NCBI GenBank assembly: GCA_002077065.1
Contig: NAJO01000006.1
Coordinates: 682,001-746,000 of the forward strand
Origin: Cryoendolithus antarcticus
Taxonomy: Eukaryota > Ascomycota > Dothideomycetes > Cladosporiales > Cladosporiaceae
DNA: 64,000 nt
Reading direction: 5' to 3'
Both the position numbers and the translations under genes were made by a program. The notes beneath the pieces are model-generated. The model ran no database searches. It had not been told where the DNA came from and saw only the letters and a list, made by a program, of their open reading frames with translations. Of the stretch, positions 1-10,199 are shown in pieces (the first letter of the stretch is position 1; the number at the start of each line of letters is the position of its first letter).

Positions 1-1
1 C

Positions 2-862
2 GGCGTCAGCATAGTCATAGCCAATGACCCCGACGCCGACCGCTTCAAAGCCGCCGAACGCCAACCAAACGGGCAATGGTGGCACATAAGCGGCAACGAA
101 ATGGGAATCCTTCTCGCATCTCATGTGTTCGATACGTACACTGGCAATCGCTCACGCATGAGCATGCTGGCCACTACCGTTTCCTCCCGGATGCTTTCCG
201 CGATGGCAGCAGCCGAAGGTTTCCATTTTGAGGAAACACTCACGGGCTTCAAATGGCTTGGCAACGTGGGCCAGCAGCTACAGGCGGAGGGTAAGGAGGT
301 TGTGTTCGCGTTCGAGGAGGCTATCGGGTATATGTTCCCTTCTGTGGTATGGGATAAGGATGGGGTCGCCGCTGCGGCGGTGTTTCTGAGTGCTATGCAG
401 AGGTGGCGGAAGCAGGGATTGACGGCGAAGGGAAAGTTGGAGAAGCTGTATGAGAAATATGGGTTCTTTGCGGATGCTAATACCTACCTGGTATCTCCGA
501 GTCCTGCGGTGACGGGGAAGGTCTTTGAGAGGATCCGCACGCTGGATCACGGGTCAAGACCGCAGAAGATCGGATCGAGGGCTGTTGAGCGGTGGCGGGA
601 TCTCACGATGGGATCCGACAGCGGAACGGCAGATGGGAAGCCAACGCTACCTGTCGATGCGAGTGCGCAGATGCTGACTTGCGAGTTGGAGGATGTGGTT
701 TTTACCTGTCGAGGTTCAGGGACCGAGCCGAAGATCAAGATCTACATTGAGGCAAGAGGTCAGAGCAGAGCCGAGGCAGCTGAGCTTGCGAAAGATGTGC
801 TAGCGGACCTGATGAGGGAGTGGTTCCCTGGCGAGTTCGGGCTAAAGGCAGCAGGTACCTGA
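2..862 (+). CDS. PRM15: Phosphoglucomutase-2/phosphopentomutase-type alpha-D-phosphohexomutase, 3' part
   Basis: Interconverts sugar 1- and 5/6-phosphates in the cytosol (phosphopentomutase or PGM2 branch). The reading frame is open from base 2, upstream of the first ATG at 101, and encodes the metal-binding loop NDPDADR at the left edge. The gene is therefore cut by the window and 101 is not its true start. Further in are FEEAIGYM (sugar-binding loop) and, near the C-terminus, the phosphate-binding loop RGSGTEPKIKIYIE. The catalytic phosphoserine domain lies outside the window. About 286 residues are visible of a family that is usually near 600. The FEEAIGYM and GSGTEPK wording fits the PGM2/PRM15 subfamily better than classic PGM1. 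The stop is TGA at 860-862. The exact substrate (ribose- versus glucose-phosphate) cannot be read from this part. Confidence 0.9.
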   Translation, partial: GVSIVIANDPDADRFKAAERQPNGQWWHISGNEMGILLASHVFDTYTGNRSRMSMLATTVSSRMLSAMAAAEGFHFEETLTGFKWLGNVGQQLQAEGKEVVFAFEEAIGYMFPSVVWDKDGVAAAAVFLSAMQRWRKQGLTAKGKLEKLYEKYGFFADANTYLVSPSPAVTGKVFERIRTLDHGSRPQKIGSRAVERWRDLTMGSDSGTADGKPTLPVDASAQMLTCELEDVVFTCRGSGTEPKIKIYIEARGQSRAEAAELAKDVLADLMREWFPGEFGLKAAGT

Positions 863-974
863 ACGATAGGTCTAAGGGGCATCTGAATACGGGACATCGA
901 CGTCGACAGTCGAACAGACGACCATGGATCAGCAAAGATTGTCTCAGGGCTTTACGGTTACTATAGGACCTCCC

Positions 975-2057
975 TCAAGCCATGTCCATCATGCGATCCC
1001 CGCTTGGCCTGCCTTGCAAGGTATCGCCACTTCCGAACCTTGCCCTTGGTTCGTGCTCGTCCTCTCCATCGCCGTCGCCCACTCGTAGGCGCAGATATGG
1101 TACACAGTTCCATCTCGCGTCCAGAACCCCCATGAAAACCATCCGATAGCCCAGGAACGCCATGACCCAGCCGATGAGGCTGCCCGCTATCACGTCATAT
1201 CCATGATGGTGATATCCCAACACCAGCGTGCTGACGAGATAACTCGCAAGCAACAACGGCGCAATGACAAACAGCATCCTCCAGTAACTCGCCCTCCTCG
1301 CCGGCGCGTTCAGCAGTAGATGCGCGAAAAGGTAAATCGACAAGTACCCAAAGCCAGCAAAAGCAATATTCGAATGCCCCGACGGGAACGACTCCAGCGC
1401 ATTCCCAATCTTAGCCGCATTGCCTGTACACAGCTGCTCGGCCGTATACATCATGCCCATGTACCCTGTCCCGACAGACCCATCCCTCGGCGGGAAGACA
1501 GGCATACACACAGCCATGAAATGTGGCCGCAATCCCCCAACAGTCTTCTTCAAAATCACCTGGAAACACGTCCCCGTCACCATCGAGTACGCTAGCCCTA
1601 GCACCGCGGACGCGAAGTCGGTGAAACTCTGCTGCCATATCTGCGCTATGGCGAAGACCACAATCGGGATCAAGGCGGCGAGGATCCCGGCTAGGGCGGC
1701 GGAAAAGATCGGCTCGATGTAAGGATAACTGAGCTCGGGCCAGTAGACTGTGCCGTCTGGGCTGCTGACTGGGAAGAGGCGCGTGAAGGTGTGAGGGGCG
1801 GTCCAGACGCCTGCTGCGGTTGCGCCGATGAGGGCTATGGTGAGCCAGTCGAGCCAGGTGGCTGTGAAGAAGAGCTGGAGGTTGTGGAGAGCGGCTTTTG
1901 GTGAGTTTTTGGTGGGGAGAGCGGCGCGGGCATGTTGGAGTGGAGAGGAGAAGCGGGTGCGTTGGTTCTCGTGGCTTAGGGGTGAGTTGTATTCTTTGGA
2001 CATGTTCATTGTGACGACAGAAAGAGTGAATGAATGACTGGGAGATGAGATCTTCAC
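975..2057 (-). CDS. PAP2-superfamily lipid phosphate phosphatase
   Basis: Predicted multi-span membrane enzyme that removes phosphate from phosphatidic acid, diacylglycerol pyrophosphate or a similar lipid. The 360-aa single-exon ORF has a hydrophilic N-terminus of about 65 residues, then hydrophobic segments. Motif 1 is KKTVGGLRP (about 170-178, K-x6-RP) and motif 2 is PSGH (225-228). Motif 3 ends HHHGYD (283-288). In motif 3 the usual SRx5HxxxD reads TL at the SR position, so the phosphate-contacting Arg appears to be Leu278. His284 and Asp288 remain. Fungal LPP/DPP proteins are about this length. The first ATG gives 360 aa, but Met17 or Met19 could also serve. It is transcribed away from the permease gene to the right. 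Family assignment is firm; substrate is unknown, and activity could be altered by the motif 3 change. Confidence 0.85.
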   Translation of the reverse strand: MKISSPSHSFTLSVVTMNMSKEYNSPLSHENQRTRFSSPLQHARAALPTKNSPKAALHNLQLFFTATWLDWLTIALIGATAAGVWTAPHTFTRLFPVSSPDGTVYWPELSYPYIEPIFSAALAGILAALIPIVVFAIAQIWQQSFTDFASAVLGLAYSMVTGTCFQVILKKTVGGLRPHFMAVCMPVFPPRDGSVGTGYMGMMYTAEQLCTGNAAKIGNALESFPSGHSNIAFAGFGYLSIYLFAHLLLNAPARRASYWRMLFVIAPLLLASYLVSTLVLGYHHHGYDVIAGSLIGWVMAFLGYRMVFMGVLDARWNCVPYLRLRVGDGDGEDEHEPRARFGSGDTLQGRPSGDRMMDMA

Positions 2058-2929
2058 GAATCGACAGAAGAGAGTGAGACGTCCGACTCGATATGATACT
2101 CTCCCATATACATTCTACAATGTCAGCATAGCCTGGTTGGCGGTGACAAACACAGCACCGTCCGCGGAGCAGGAAATGGCAGTCGCCAAGTCATGCTGAG
2201 CCGTAGTGATGTCGAGGCGCGTGGCAAGAGCCAGGCTGAGCGCAGCGATGCACTTGTTTGAGAGTTCCATGGCATGCATTGATGTGATGGGGAAATGACG
2301 ATCCGGTACTGTAGTAAGTAGAGTTTAAAGTACCTTGGCAGAGCGCTACCTAACGGCACTCGCTGCGCCACCAGGCACGCGACTCTTGCTGTTTCTTGAC
2401 ACTGGGCATTAATTTCACCTTGCTCTTGCCACTGCATGAGGCTGTATTGTTCGACCCGGGATCATACTTCATCGGTTTGGATCGTTGTGTGCCAACGAGG
2501 CCGCATCTCGCTCAACCTCTCGACGTTTGACCGATGACATAGGCTCACGGTTGAACCGCCTGGGCCAAGCACACAAGTCGAATCTTAAAACTTGGTCGCG
2601 TGCCTGTCTCGCGACTTGGCTCATATCATGGATAACAACCCGGGCTTATAGCGAAACCTTGAGTCGCGAGAGAATGCGATGATCGGATTGATTTTCGATT
2701 GGCGAATCATTCTATCGTCGACATTATCGCTGTGTGAGACTGCGTGGATGAGCAATACCTCGGATGTTGACGATTGCTGCAAGAAGCAGCGCAGCGACGG
2801 TCGATCTGTCTGGATGGACTCAGTGACTAGTGAAAACTAGCCAACATGGGTGAGTGCTCTGAGTTCGCGGGACGGGACGCGCTTTTTGTAATCTACATGT
2901 AGATGACCGCGCATTATGGAAATCTGTGC
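2058..2929. other. Intergenic, no gene seen
   Basis: This holds the promoter of the lipid phosphatase and the 3' flank of the permease, both on the minus strand. Short ORFs here (104 and 65 codons) have no recognisable domain and look like chance. Confidence 0.6.
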
Positions 2930-4597
2930 TCAAGATGACTGCAGTCCCACGCCCGCAGCTTTCCTCCCCTCCACAAATTCTACCGGACTAGTATAAGTCT
3001 TCTTCCCGTACACGAGATAGAACACAAAGCTGAAAATCCCAACGGCCACCCAGATCAGCGGACTCCAATTAGCGTCACCCAGCCCCACTGGCAACGCGGT
3101 CGGGAAGCAGCAGAACACAATGATGAACGCGCTGTAGAACAGTGCGAAAGCGTTGATGACTGTGCCCCAGCGTCCTAGACTCCAGCGTGCGTGTGGCAAG
3201 GGCTCGTGGCGAAGACGCTTGAGCAGCACGCAGCCGATGGAAAGCATGTAGGTGCTCAAGAGGCCGAGGACGGAGAGCGAGACGATGATGTTGAAGGCTA
3301 GCGTACTGCCGAGCTGGATGAGGCAGAGGACTGCTACAAGTACCGAAGTAGCGTATACCGCGTTGAATGGGATGCTGAATCGTGGGTTCATGTGCCCGAG
3401 CCACTTCGAGAACGGCAGCCCCTTGTCGCGCGAGAAAGCCCAGACTTCGCGGCTGCACGTCGCCAGGGCGGTGACATTGCCGCTGTAGATCAGCAGGAAG
3501 AGGATAATGTTCAGGGCTAGGGAAAGCGCGGGGGAGCCAGTGTTGTTGAAGAGGAGCAGGTAGGGGACGTCTGATTCGAGGACCGCGTCGAGCGGGCCGA
3601 TGCAGAACAGCATTGCAATGAGCATGACGATGCCCATTAGGACGTTGCCGATATAGGACCAGAACATGCAGCGGGGAACGGTGAGAGAGGCGTCGCTGAC
3701 CTCTTCGCTGATCTAATGCCATATGTCAGCGGACTGGGGCGTGAACTCCAAGGGTATCGCAGGACTTACATGCACCACACTGTCGCTTCCCAAGTTGCAG
3801 TAGATGACCGTGACCTGACTGAGCAAGTACGCCGCTCCGACACTCGAATACCCACTGTTATTCTGGAAATCCACAAACACCTCTCTCGCGCTGTTCTTGG
3901 GCGCAAGCACAAGTATCGGCACCAGAGTGACCACAAAGCCGGCTATATGACCGACCAGACTGGCGATCTCCAGCCCAGGAAGGATCCCTGCCGCGTAGGT
4001 ATTAAAAACGATAGTGATCAGCGTGAAAGCCCACATGATCAATGTGATCTGCCAGCTCGTGAAGGTCCAATCCGGGGCGTACACGTTGATCATGCTCTCC
4101 ACCTGAATCGTCACCACGTAGGTACTGCTGGCAACGCTCGCGAGCCATCCCAACGTGCTCATCCACCCACTCGCATAGCTTAGCACTTTCTGATACTTCT
4201 CCGGCGCGAATTCGGAAACCCAGTGGTACTGCCCTCCTGATGTAGGGGCCATGGATTCCATCTCCGCGAGTGACGCGACAATAGTGCCATAGCAGATGAC
4301 AGTGGTGATGAAGCACCAGAAAAGTCCAGCGAAGCCGCCGTTGGCAAATCCTACACTTAGGGAGACGAGCACAAATTCCCACGTTGCCATGTAGATAGAC
4401 ACGAATCCGAGGGCGGACCAGAGGCCGAAGTTGCGGTGGAATTCTTGTACTTTGCCCAGGCGGTGCATGTCGTTTGCGTCCGCGTTGGCCGGATCATAGG
4501 GACCCGGGGAGGATGGTTTGTCGGGCGACATGGCAACTTGGGAGGACTCCTTGGTGCCCATGGCGTGGTCATGGCCGTATTCCTGGACGGCGGCCAT
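2930..4597 (-). CDS. Amino acid/GABA/choline permease (APC superfamily), two exons
   Basis: Plasma-membrane transporter of the fungal amino acid/choline family (Uga4, GabA and Hnm1 relatives). Proposed CDS is complement(join(2930..3712,3770..4597)), 536 aa, with a 57-bp intron (donor GTAAGT, acceptor TTAG). The splice is phase 0 and joins SDSVVH to ISEEVSDA, restoring the conserved stretch HxSEEVxxA. About twelve hydrophobic segments are visible. Family marks are FGLWSALGF near residue 60, MAPTSGGQYHWVSEFAP near 120, and SRDKGLPFSKWLGHMNP in the second exon. The N-terminal 40 residues are hydrophilic. The substrate cannot be fixed from sequence alone: GABA, choline and other amines are all plausible. 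Without splicing the gene looks like two separate ORFs. Confidence 0.9.
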
Positions 4598-6222
4598 GGT
4601 GTTTTACCTGGCTTCTAGCACCTCCAGATATCAATGCCAGACTCAGCGATGCTGTGCCTTATGTTATGTTCGCATCGAGAGGCACTTGAGAAAGAAATGG
4701 CACCTGTAGACAAACCGAAACGCGTCCCTACCCCATCGGCATCGGATGTCGCGAGGACTCCCGTGCACACTGTAACAGCTATTCGTAAATGCCATGGCGG
4801 CTGTGATAACACTGCCGAGCTAATCGTGCTAGTATTGCCCTACGGCCACGAGGAGTAAGGTTGCGCGCGGGGCCGAGCGGCTTTGCTGGTCATTGGGCGA
4901 ATGTGCCAGGCACGCCCGAGTCTAGACCGAGATTGATGATTGCGAGGACCCCCCTTCGTTACATTCAGGCCGGGCTGCGCAGGTGGCTCGATGAGCACTT
5001 CGAACAGCGATTATGAGTTCCATGTTGCATCGTCCTTGAGCTGTTGGCCGGCGCGGGCGCGGCGAAGTGTCATACGGACAGATTGATCGAAATCTGAGAG
5101 TGATGTCTAGTTTGCGTGGTGGAGTGGTGGACGGAATGCAATTTACACATTACCTGACACTAGACGATCATCGAAGCGCGGCAGATGACCTGTATGAGAG
5201 ACGAAGCGGGGAAAACCGAAGAATCCGCGTGAAGTGATTCTACGCATGCGGCGGCGTCTGCTGTGCCACGAGGGGCGGATCCAAATTCGCCCGAACGAGA
5301 GCAAGAGATCGCTGCTTGGTTCTCATTGTGAGCCTCAGCGGATGTTAGAATGAAGATGAACGTACAGAAGCTCGAGCCGGTGCAGACAGTACCACTACCT
5401 ATTTGAGGCACTGCTCTCATTCCGTTACTCGGACACCGCTCGAGAGCGGAGATCCCAAAAGGCCCCCCTAAGTTTGATTTACAACGGGCATCCAACACGT
5501 TGAAGTCACTAGAGATCTTCCGTTCGATGCAAGCTTACTCCTCTGCGAGAAGACATTACTGTACGCGAAAAGCTATCTGAGTCCCGGGGTATCATCAGTA
5601 TATGCACCGCCCTATTCTCCAACCTATTCCTATGCTACGTTCCCTCTGCGACTCTCAGCGAGTCTCCATTCTCAGCGACTTCCTTCGCGCTCACTCAGCG
5701 TCATCTCTCCGCGCCTTGTCGTCCCGCCTTCCATCATAGCGAGTAAGTCATGGCCACGCGGTGTTTCGTAGAGAAGTGTGCGAAACCTGGCCTTGCGCTA
5801 TGTCGCCGGACGACTGTCACGCTGCTATTAGTGGGTATGTGACCCGTCTCTGCCAGTCGGCGAGGTACAGCACATATGACTTATTGAAGTCGTAGCGTCG
5901 GATAGCGGAGAGCGTAGACGCCCGGTTGTTATTAGGTGCAGCGCGAAAGCCAGCCTTTATGAACCGTGCCGCATTCCTCAGTATCCTAGATCGGAGTCCT
6001 GCCCTCGTCTGTGATAGGAAGGCCTGTAAGCAAATGTACGATCGAAGCAAGTCCTGCGCCTCCATGAAGGTGTTCGCCGAACGAGAAAGCCGTTTCGCAG
6101 CTCAGTAGCGACGTGCTCCACTGTAGACGCAGACGCATCAGCAACGGTCCTTGACCGGAGGTCTCGCTCAACCGCTGCCACCGTCTTGCCTTGCACTAAG
6201 TCCCCACGCTCAACAGGTAGAC
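4598..6222. other. Intergenic, about 1.6 kb
   Basis: Promoter side of the permease. The right end probably contains the missing 3' exon(s) of the single-span membrane protein encoded at 6223-6786, whose first exon ends at a clear GTGAGT donor. Candidate acceptors on the minus strand lie at about 6121 (CTACAG), 6164-6172 and 6031 (GCTTACAG), but none could be proven. Other ORFs here, up to 112 codons, show no domain. Confidence 0.5.
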
Positions 6223-6786
6223 TCACCTATAGCCTGCGCCTCCACTGGTCCTTCCACTCTTCCGTCTCGGCGGCACAATATCACTATGCTCCTCGATAAC
6301 CTCCACAACATCATCCCCGTCCACCCGCCTTTCTCTCGGTGGCACAACAAAATCATCCACAATCACCGTCTCCCTGACCCGACTTCGACTCACATCCCTC
6401 GGCGGTGGGAAGTCCCTCACAACCCGCTCACTTCTGTACACCCTGTCCCTCCGTCCCCCACCATTACTCCGCCGCTTCTCCCCTCCCCCACTTCTGCTGC
6501 CGCGATGTCGCGAGTGTGAGATTACAACTGATTCTTCCTCGTCGCGGGAGGCGCGGATCCAGCCTCCGCCGTTGCTGAGTGTCCAGAGTAGCCAGACGAA
6601 GAAGAGGAAGGCGAAGACGGAGCCGAGGACTATGCCTACTACTACGCCTGGGGAAGGGCCGGAGTTTAGGCCCTGGTAGACTGCTGGGATGGCTATGGTG
6701 TCGCCGTTGCTTGCGTATTGGCGGGGTTGGAGGGGGAGCGGTTGCCGCGATTCGAGGAAACGGGTGTCTTGTGTTGGTGGTGGCAT
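6223..6786 (-). CDS. Single-span membrane protein, fungal-specific, 3' exon unresolved
   Basis: The ORF has 187 codons. It has an extracellular or lumenal N-terminus of about 45 residues with dibasic and Gln/Pro-rich stretches. One strong transmembrane segment follows, with VVVGIVLGSVFAFLFFVWLL around 50-70. The Arg/Ser/Gly-rich cytosolic tail contains the acidic stretch DDVVEVIEEHSDIVPPRRK. This architecture recurs in fungal proteins of unknown function (my recollection, not a search). The ORF terminates as GAGYR-stop, but the bases there are TAT AG|GTGAGT, a near-perfect 5' splice site at 6226/6227. The printed stop therefore probably lies in an intron, and the true C-terminus is encoded further left. 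Start chosen: the first ATG, 6786. No function is assigned. Confidence 0.6.
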   Translation of the reverse strand: MPPPTQDTRFLESRQPLPLQPRQYASNGDTIAIPAVYQGLNSGPSPGVVVGIVLGSVFAFLFFVWLLWTLSNGGGWIRASRDEEESVVISHSRHRGSRSGGGEKRRSNGGGRRDRVYRSERVVRDFPPPRDVSRSRVRETVIVDDFVVPPRERRVDGDDVVEVIEEHSDIVPPRRKSGRTSGGAGYR

Positions 6787-7633
6787 GGTGGTCGGTTGGT
6801 GAGCGCGAAGCTCTGATTAACGAGCGTGTGCGGTCAGCGGGAGGGGTGTGTTGTTGTAGCGAGCGACAGTTGAATCGTCGTTGAGCGCATCCGTTGTGCG
6901 CGTGAAATGTAGTTTGCGGTGTTGCTAGACGATGATGGTGCTGATTGCGGTTGCTTGGTGACGCCTGAACGCTATCAACGTGGGGCGGCTGCGTGGCTGC
7001 TGACGCCGGCTGATCCGGTTTCCGTGCGCCTGTCCAAGACCTTGGTCTTCTGTGCAACACTTGGTGAATGCAACAAGAAGTTGAATAAAATACCTTGAAC
7101 GAGTGACTGGTCGAAGAAAGCCGATGTGTGTGAGAAGTTGACCGCAGCAATCTCGCAGTGTGAGAGTGCGCGAGCGCGTCGACTGACGTCGCGCCTCCAG
7201 CCATCTGCTTGCGCAACGCGGTGGTTGGCGCAGGGCTGGGAATCATGAACAACATCATTGACTTCAAAATGTTCCACCTACACCGCGGAAGTAGCACGTC
7301 TCAGACGCTCTACACCGCGGAGCCCTTGACGGAAGATCCACATAACCTGACAACGCGTAGCCGGCGAAGACCAACTACATGGACAGCGATATAGTTTACA
7401 CTCGGAAGGTCACTCAGAACCTTCCTCCTTCATCGATGAGGCAACCACGAGGCTATCGACTATAGCGAACAGATGAGCGCTGGACTTGTCTTCGCTTCGC
7501 TTTGAGCTCATACACTGTCCCTCGGATGCGGTTGTCAGTCACGCAGTTGGAGATTTGTAGGGAGGTAGAGTAGACTTTTGTTATGCAAATGCATGGGCTT
7601 GACTTCACTTAATCTATCTCATCACTCAGCACA
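6787..7633. other. Divergent intergenic region
   Basis: Shared upstream region of the membrane protein (minus) and the 2EXR-like gene (plus). A 277-codon minus-strand ORF overlaps it, but that ORF is low-complexity, runs antisense through the neighbouring exon's alternative frame, and has no domain. No RNA gene recognised. Confidence 0.5.
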
Positions 7634-8817
7634 ATGGCTCGATTGAAACGGCTTTCAATTGATCCCGAGCTTGCACGTGCCATCCGGCATGAGGTCCTCG
7701 CGTTGAAAGGCAGTACTCTTGCGCACGACTCCCTCTGCCTACACCATCCACTCACTCTAACACTATTTTCCTGTACCCACTATCCATCCCAGTCTTCATC
7801 ATGCTCACCAAGTATGGCAAGCTCGAATACCCGAAGTGCAAGATCGGCGAGCTACGGCGGTTTCTTTCAGACCGCGAAGCAATCGACAACCGCGCATCGT
7901 CTCCCGGGTCGAGATTGGACAAGTCTAGCATGGTCAAGCGCCTTCGCGAACTCGATAAGTCAGCAAGTTTCCATCGCTTCAACGACTTGCCCACAAAGGT
8001 GAGGTTGATCGTCTACGGATATACACTGGCCCACAAAGCTCCTGATTGCGCGCAGACAGAAATTCTGAGGGTTTCGAAATCCGTTCATGCAGAGGCAGAG
8101 GAGGTACTTCACATCTCATACCCTTTCACAATTCGTATCTGGTATGGAGGGTCTGGTATTGGCACCAATATGATACCACACTGTTCTTTCGAGTCGATTG
8201 TTCTTGACCATGACGACTACGGAGCTAAACATGCCCTGGCGGCGATGCACAAAGTTCGTAACTTGAAGCTGAGGCTCCAGACGCCGAACGGACTCTACTC
8301 GGGGCTCTGCTCGCACTTCCACGGTACCGTGCGAGCGATTTGCATCATCATGGCAGACGCACCGCGACTGCAAGACGTGGCCATCGAGGTCATCGACCCA
8401 AACGCTGATCTTCTTGATGCTCGATGGGTGCAGATACTGGGCACAACATCATTCCTCTCTAAACGTGCTCGAATCACGATGAGCACAACCGCTGCTGAGG
8501 ACGACACACGCGTCGTGTACTTCGGGCGAGCGCAGCCAGTCTTGCCCGCGGACGATCTGGTGCAGGTGCACAATACCGCGACACGGGCCCGTGAGTTCCT
8601 GCCTCGATTGGACGGCATGCTGGCTGGAGTAGGTGGGGAACACGCTACGAAAATCACTCGCGCATTTCGACACCTGTACTTTGGCGTTAACGCGATGCGC
8701 AAGGTCAGTTTGGTGGAAATGATGCAGAATCGGGTGCAAGTCGAGAAGGCCGTGGAGAGGGCTAAGCGCTTCAAAGATGCTTTCGATGGAGCGATGAAGC
8801 TTCGAAAGCCACAATGA
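7634..8817 (+). CDS. 2EXR/F-box-like protein of unknown function, two exons
   Basis: Proposed CDS is join(7634..7712,7793..8817), 367 aa. A continuous 338-codon ORF starts at ATG 7801. A short upstream exon (MARLKRLSIDPELARAIRHE...) joins in frame through an 80-bp intron with donor GTACTC, branch CTCTAAC and acceptor CCCAG, which adds 29 residues. Residues around 90-130 (FNDLPTKVRLIVYGYTL, then EILRVSKSVHAEAEEVLH) match the 2EXR/F-box-like pattern common in Dothideomycete families: a hydrophobic LP..R..IY box, then a L.VSK..H.EA stretch. No enzyme motif is seen. Such proteins are often lineage-expanded and of unknown role; a ubiquitin-ligase adaptor role is only a guess. The donor is weak, so translation from 7801 remains possible. 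Confidence 0.65.
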
Positions 8818-9379
8818 TACGGCAGGATGCGCGGGATGCGCATGGGATGGAGCTGAGAGGTGCTTTGCATGGCATCGGCGCTTCCGCTGCTCACACACTC
8901 TTTCATTGTCAAGCAGGCTAATAGCGGGATTCAAGTGCGGGTACTTGAGATGATCAATTTCCAACGTTTTCCTTTCCTATGTCATAGTCGCATCGTATGT
9001 CCGACTTACACCCATCGTCCGCTGCGCATGTAACCTCATAGGGAAGGCATGAGTGCGTCAGCTTGCCAGATCAAAGCTGAAGGCGATCTCCATAGCGTCG
9101 TGATCTAGACTTGCACGGTCGAGATGAGTATCACGCCGCTCGGGTGAGAGCCGCACGAAGCCATCCCTGGTAGCAAGCGAGAGGTAGCAGCTCACATTCA
9201 CCAGACCGATCGCCACAATACAGACTATTACGAAGCCTCTGTGACACACAATCAGATCGGACCAGCGTGCTTGACCAGGTCGCATCTTGGTCGTCCTATC
9301 ACGAGGAGGTGCCAGCCACTGGGAAGCCGCGGCCACCACCTGATCATTGAGACTAGCACATGTCGTGGTCGTGCATAAA
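8818..9379. other. Convergent intergenic region
   Basis: 3' flanks of the 2EXR-like gene and the BolA gene. A 127-codon minus-strand ORF (9058-9441) overlaps the BolA 3' exon in another frame and has no domain. Nothing else seen. Confidence 0.5.
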
Positions 9380-9734
9380 TCAGCTCCCACCCTGCTTCTT
9401 CTCCCACTCCTCAGGCGTATAGCATTTCGGCGTCCAGGCATGTATGGCGGCGATCTCCTCCTTCAGTGCACCGTTGACTAGTCGGTGGCGCGCTAGGGTG
9501 GTCTTCTTTGCGAACTGCGGTGAGACGATGATAGCTTCGAACATCTGGCCGCAGCCACCTGTGCTCCGTTAGCCTATATGCGACTTGTATGGAGTTGGGC
9601 GCGATACCGGAGAGATCCTGGATATCGACATGCTCGGCCGCAAGCCTGTCGCGCAGAGCTTCGCTCAGTGTCGAGGGTGTGATACCGGTAGTGGACTGGG
9701 TCGACGTGGCCTCGGAATCGGTTCGGGCGCTCAT
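9380..9734 (-). CDS. BOL2: BolA-family protein (Bol2/Fra2), two exons
   Basis: Small cytosolic/nuclear BolA protein that partners monothiol glutaredoxins in Fe-S and iron signalling. Proposed CDS is complement(join(9380..9558,9608..9734)), 101 aa. It has a 49-bp intron with donor GTATCG, branch GGCTAAC and acceptor CACAG. Splicing restores [16 protein letters not shown], followed by [14 protein letters not shown] and [13 protein letters not shown]. The Cys of CGQMF and the invariant His of RHRLVN are the expected cluster ligands. Length matches Fra2/BolA2 proteins. An upstream in-frame ATG at 9884 would add 50 poorly conserved residues; 9734 is preferred. No single reading frame shows this gene, because the ORF containing its first exon reads out of frame past the intron. 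Confidence 0.88.
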
Positions 9735-10199
9735 CGTGGCGTAAGTCGATGATGTGTGGTCCCGAGTGCTGTGAATGGTGTCTCTGTTATCAGATCGTCG
9801 AATCGCAAGCCACCCCGCTGACGTAACGGCACCTTGAGGGTCGGTCAGACGAACAATTGTCACCGTGAACAGCATCAAGACCAAGGCGGCAATATAAAAT
9901 TTAACTGTCGCACTGTCATACTCTTCGCTCGAAGCCAGCTGTCGACTCAGGATTGCCGATCTTTATACAACTGGCGCTGCTCTCGTTAAATATACAAAGC
10001 TGCTTGTGCATCTCTCCGACAGGTCATAGCAACATCCACGCGAAATACACTACCTTCGAGAGAGTTTTATTGTCTTCCAATTGCAAGTAAAACCGAAGCG
10101 ACTCTCTCACGGTCATCTTATCTCGAAATCCACTGTTGCAGCTATACGTAGAGCAGCATTACCGGCAGAGGAGAGGTACGGGGAGGCACCTTCCCAGAC
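9735..10199. promoter_or_regulatory. Divergent promoter region BOL2/SEC18
   Basis: 465 bp between the two start codons. It must carry both promoters. No specific binding site can be supported by eye. Confidence 0.5.

Noticed and set aside
6464..7297. 277-codon minus-strand ORF
   Set aside because: Low complexity (His/Arg/Pro/Ser/Thr), no domain, overlaps the membrane-protein exon in another frame and its upstream region.
9058..9441. 127-codon minus-strand ORF with one hydrophobic stretch
   Set aside because: Overlaps the BOL2 last exon in a wrong frame; composition atypical.
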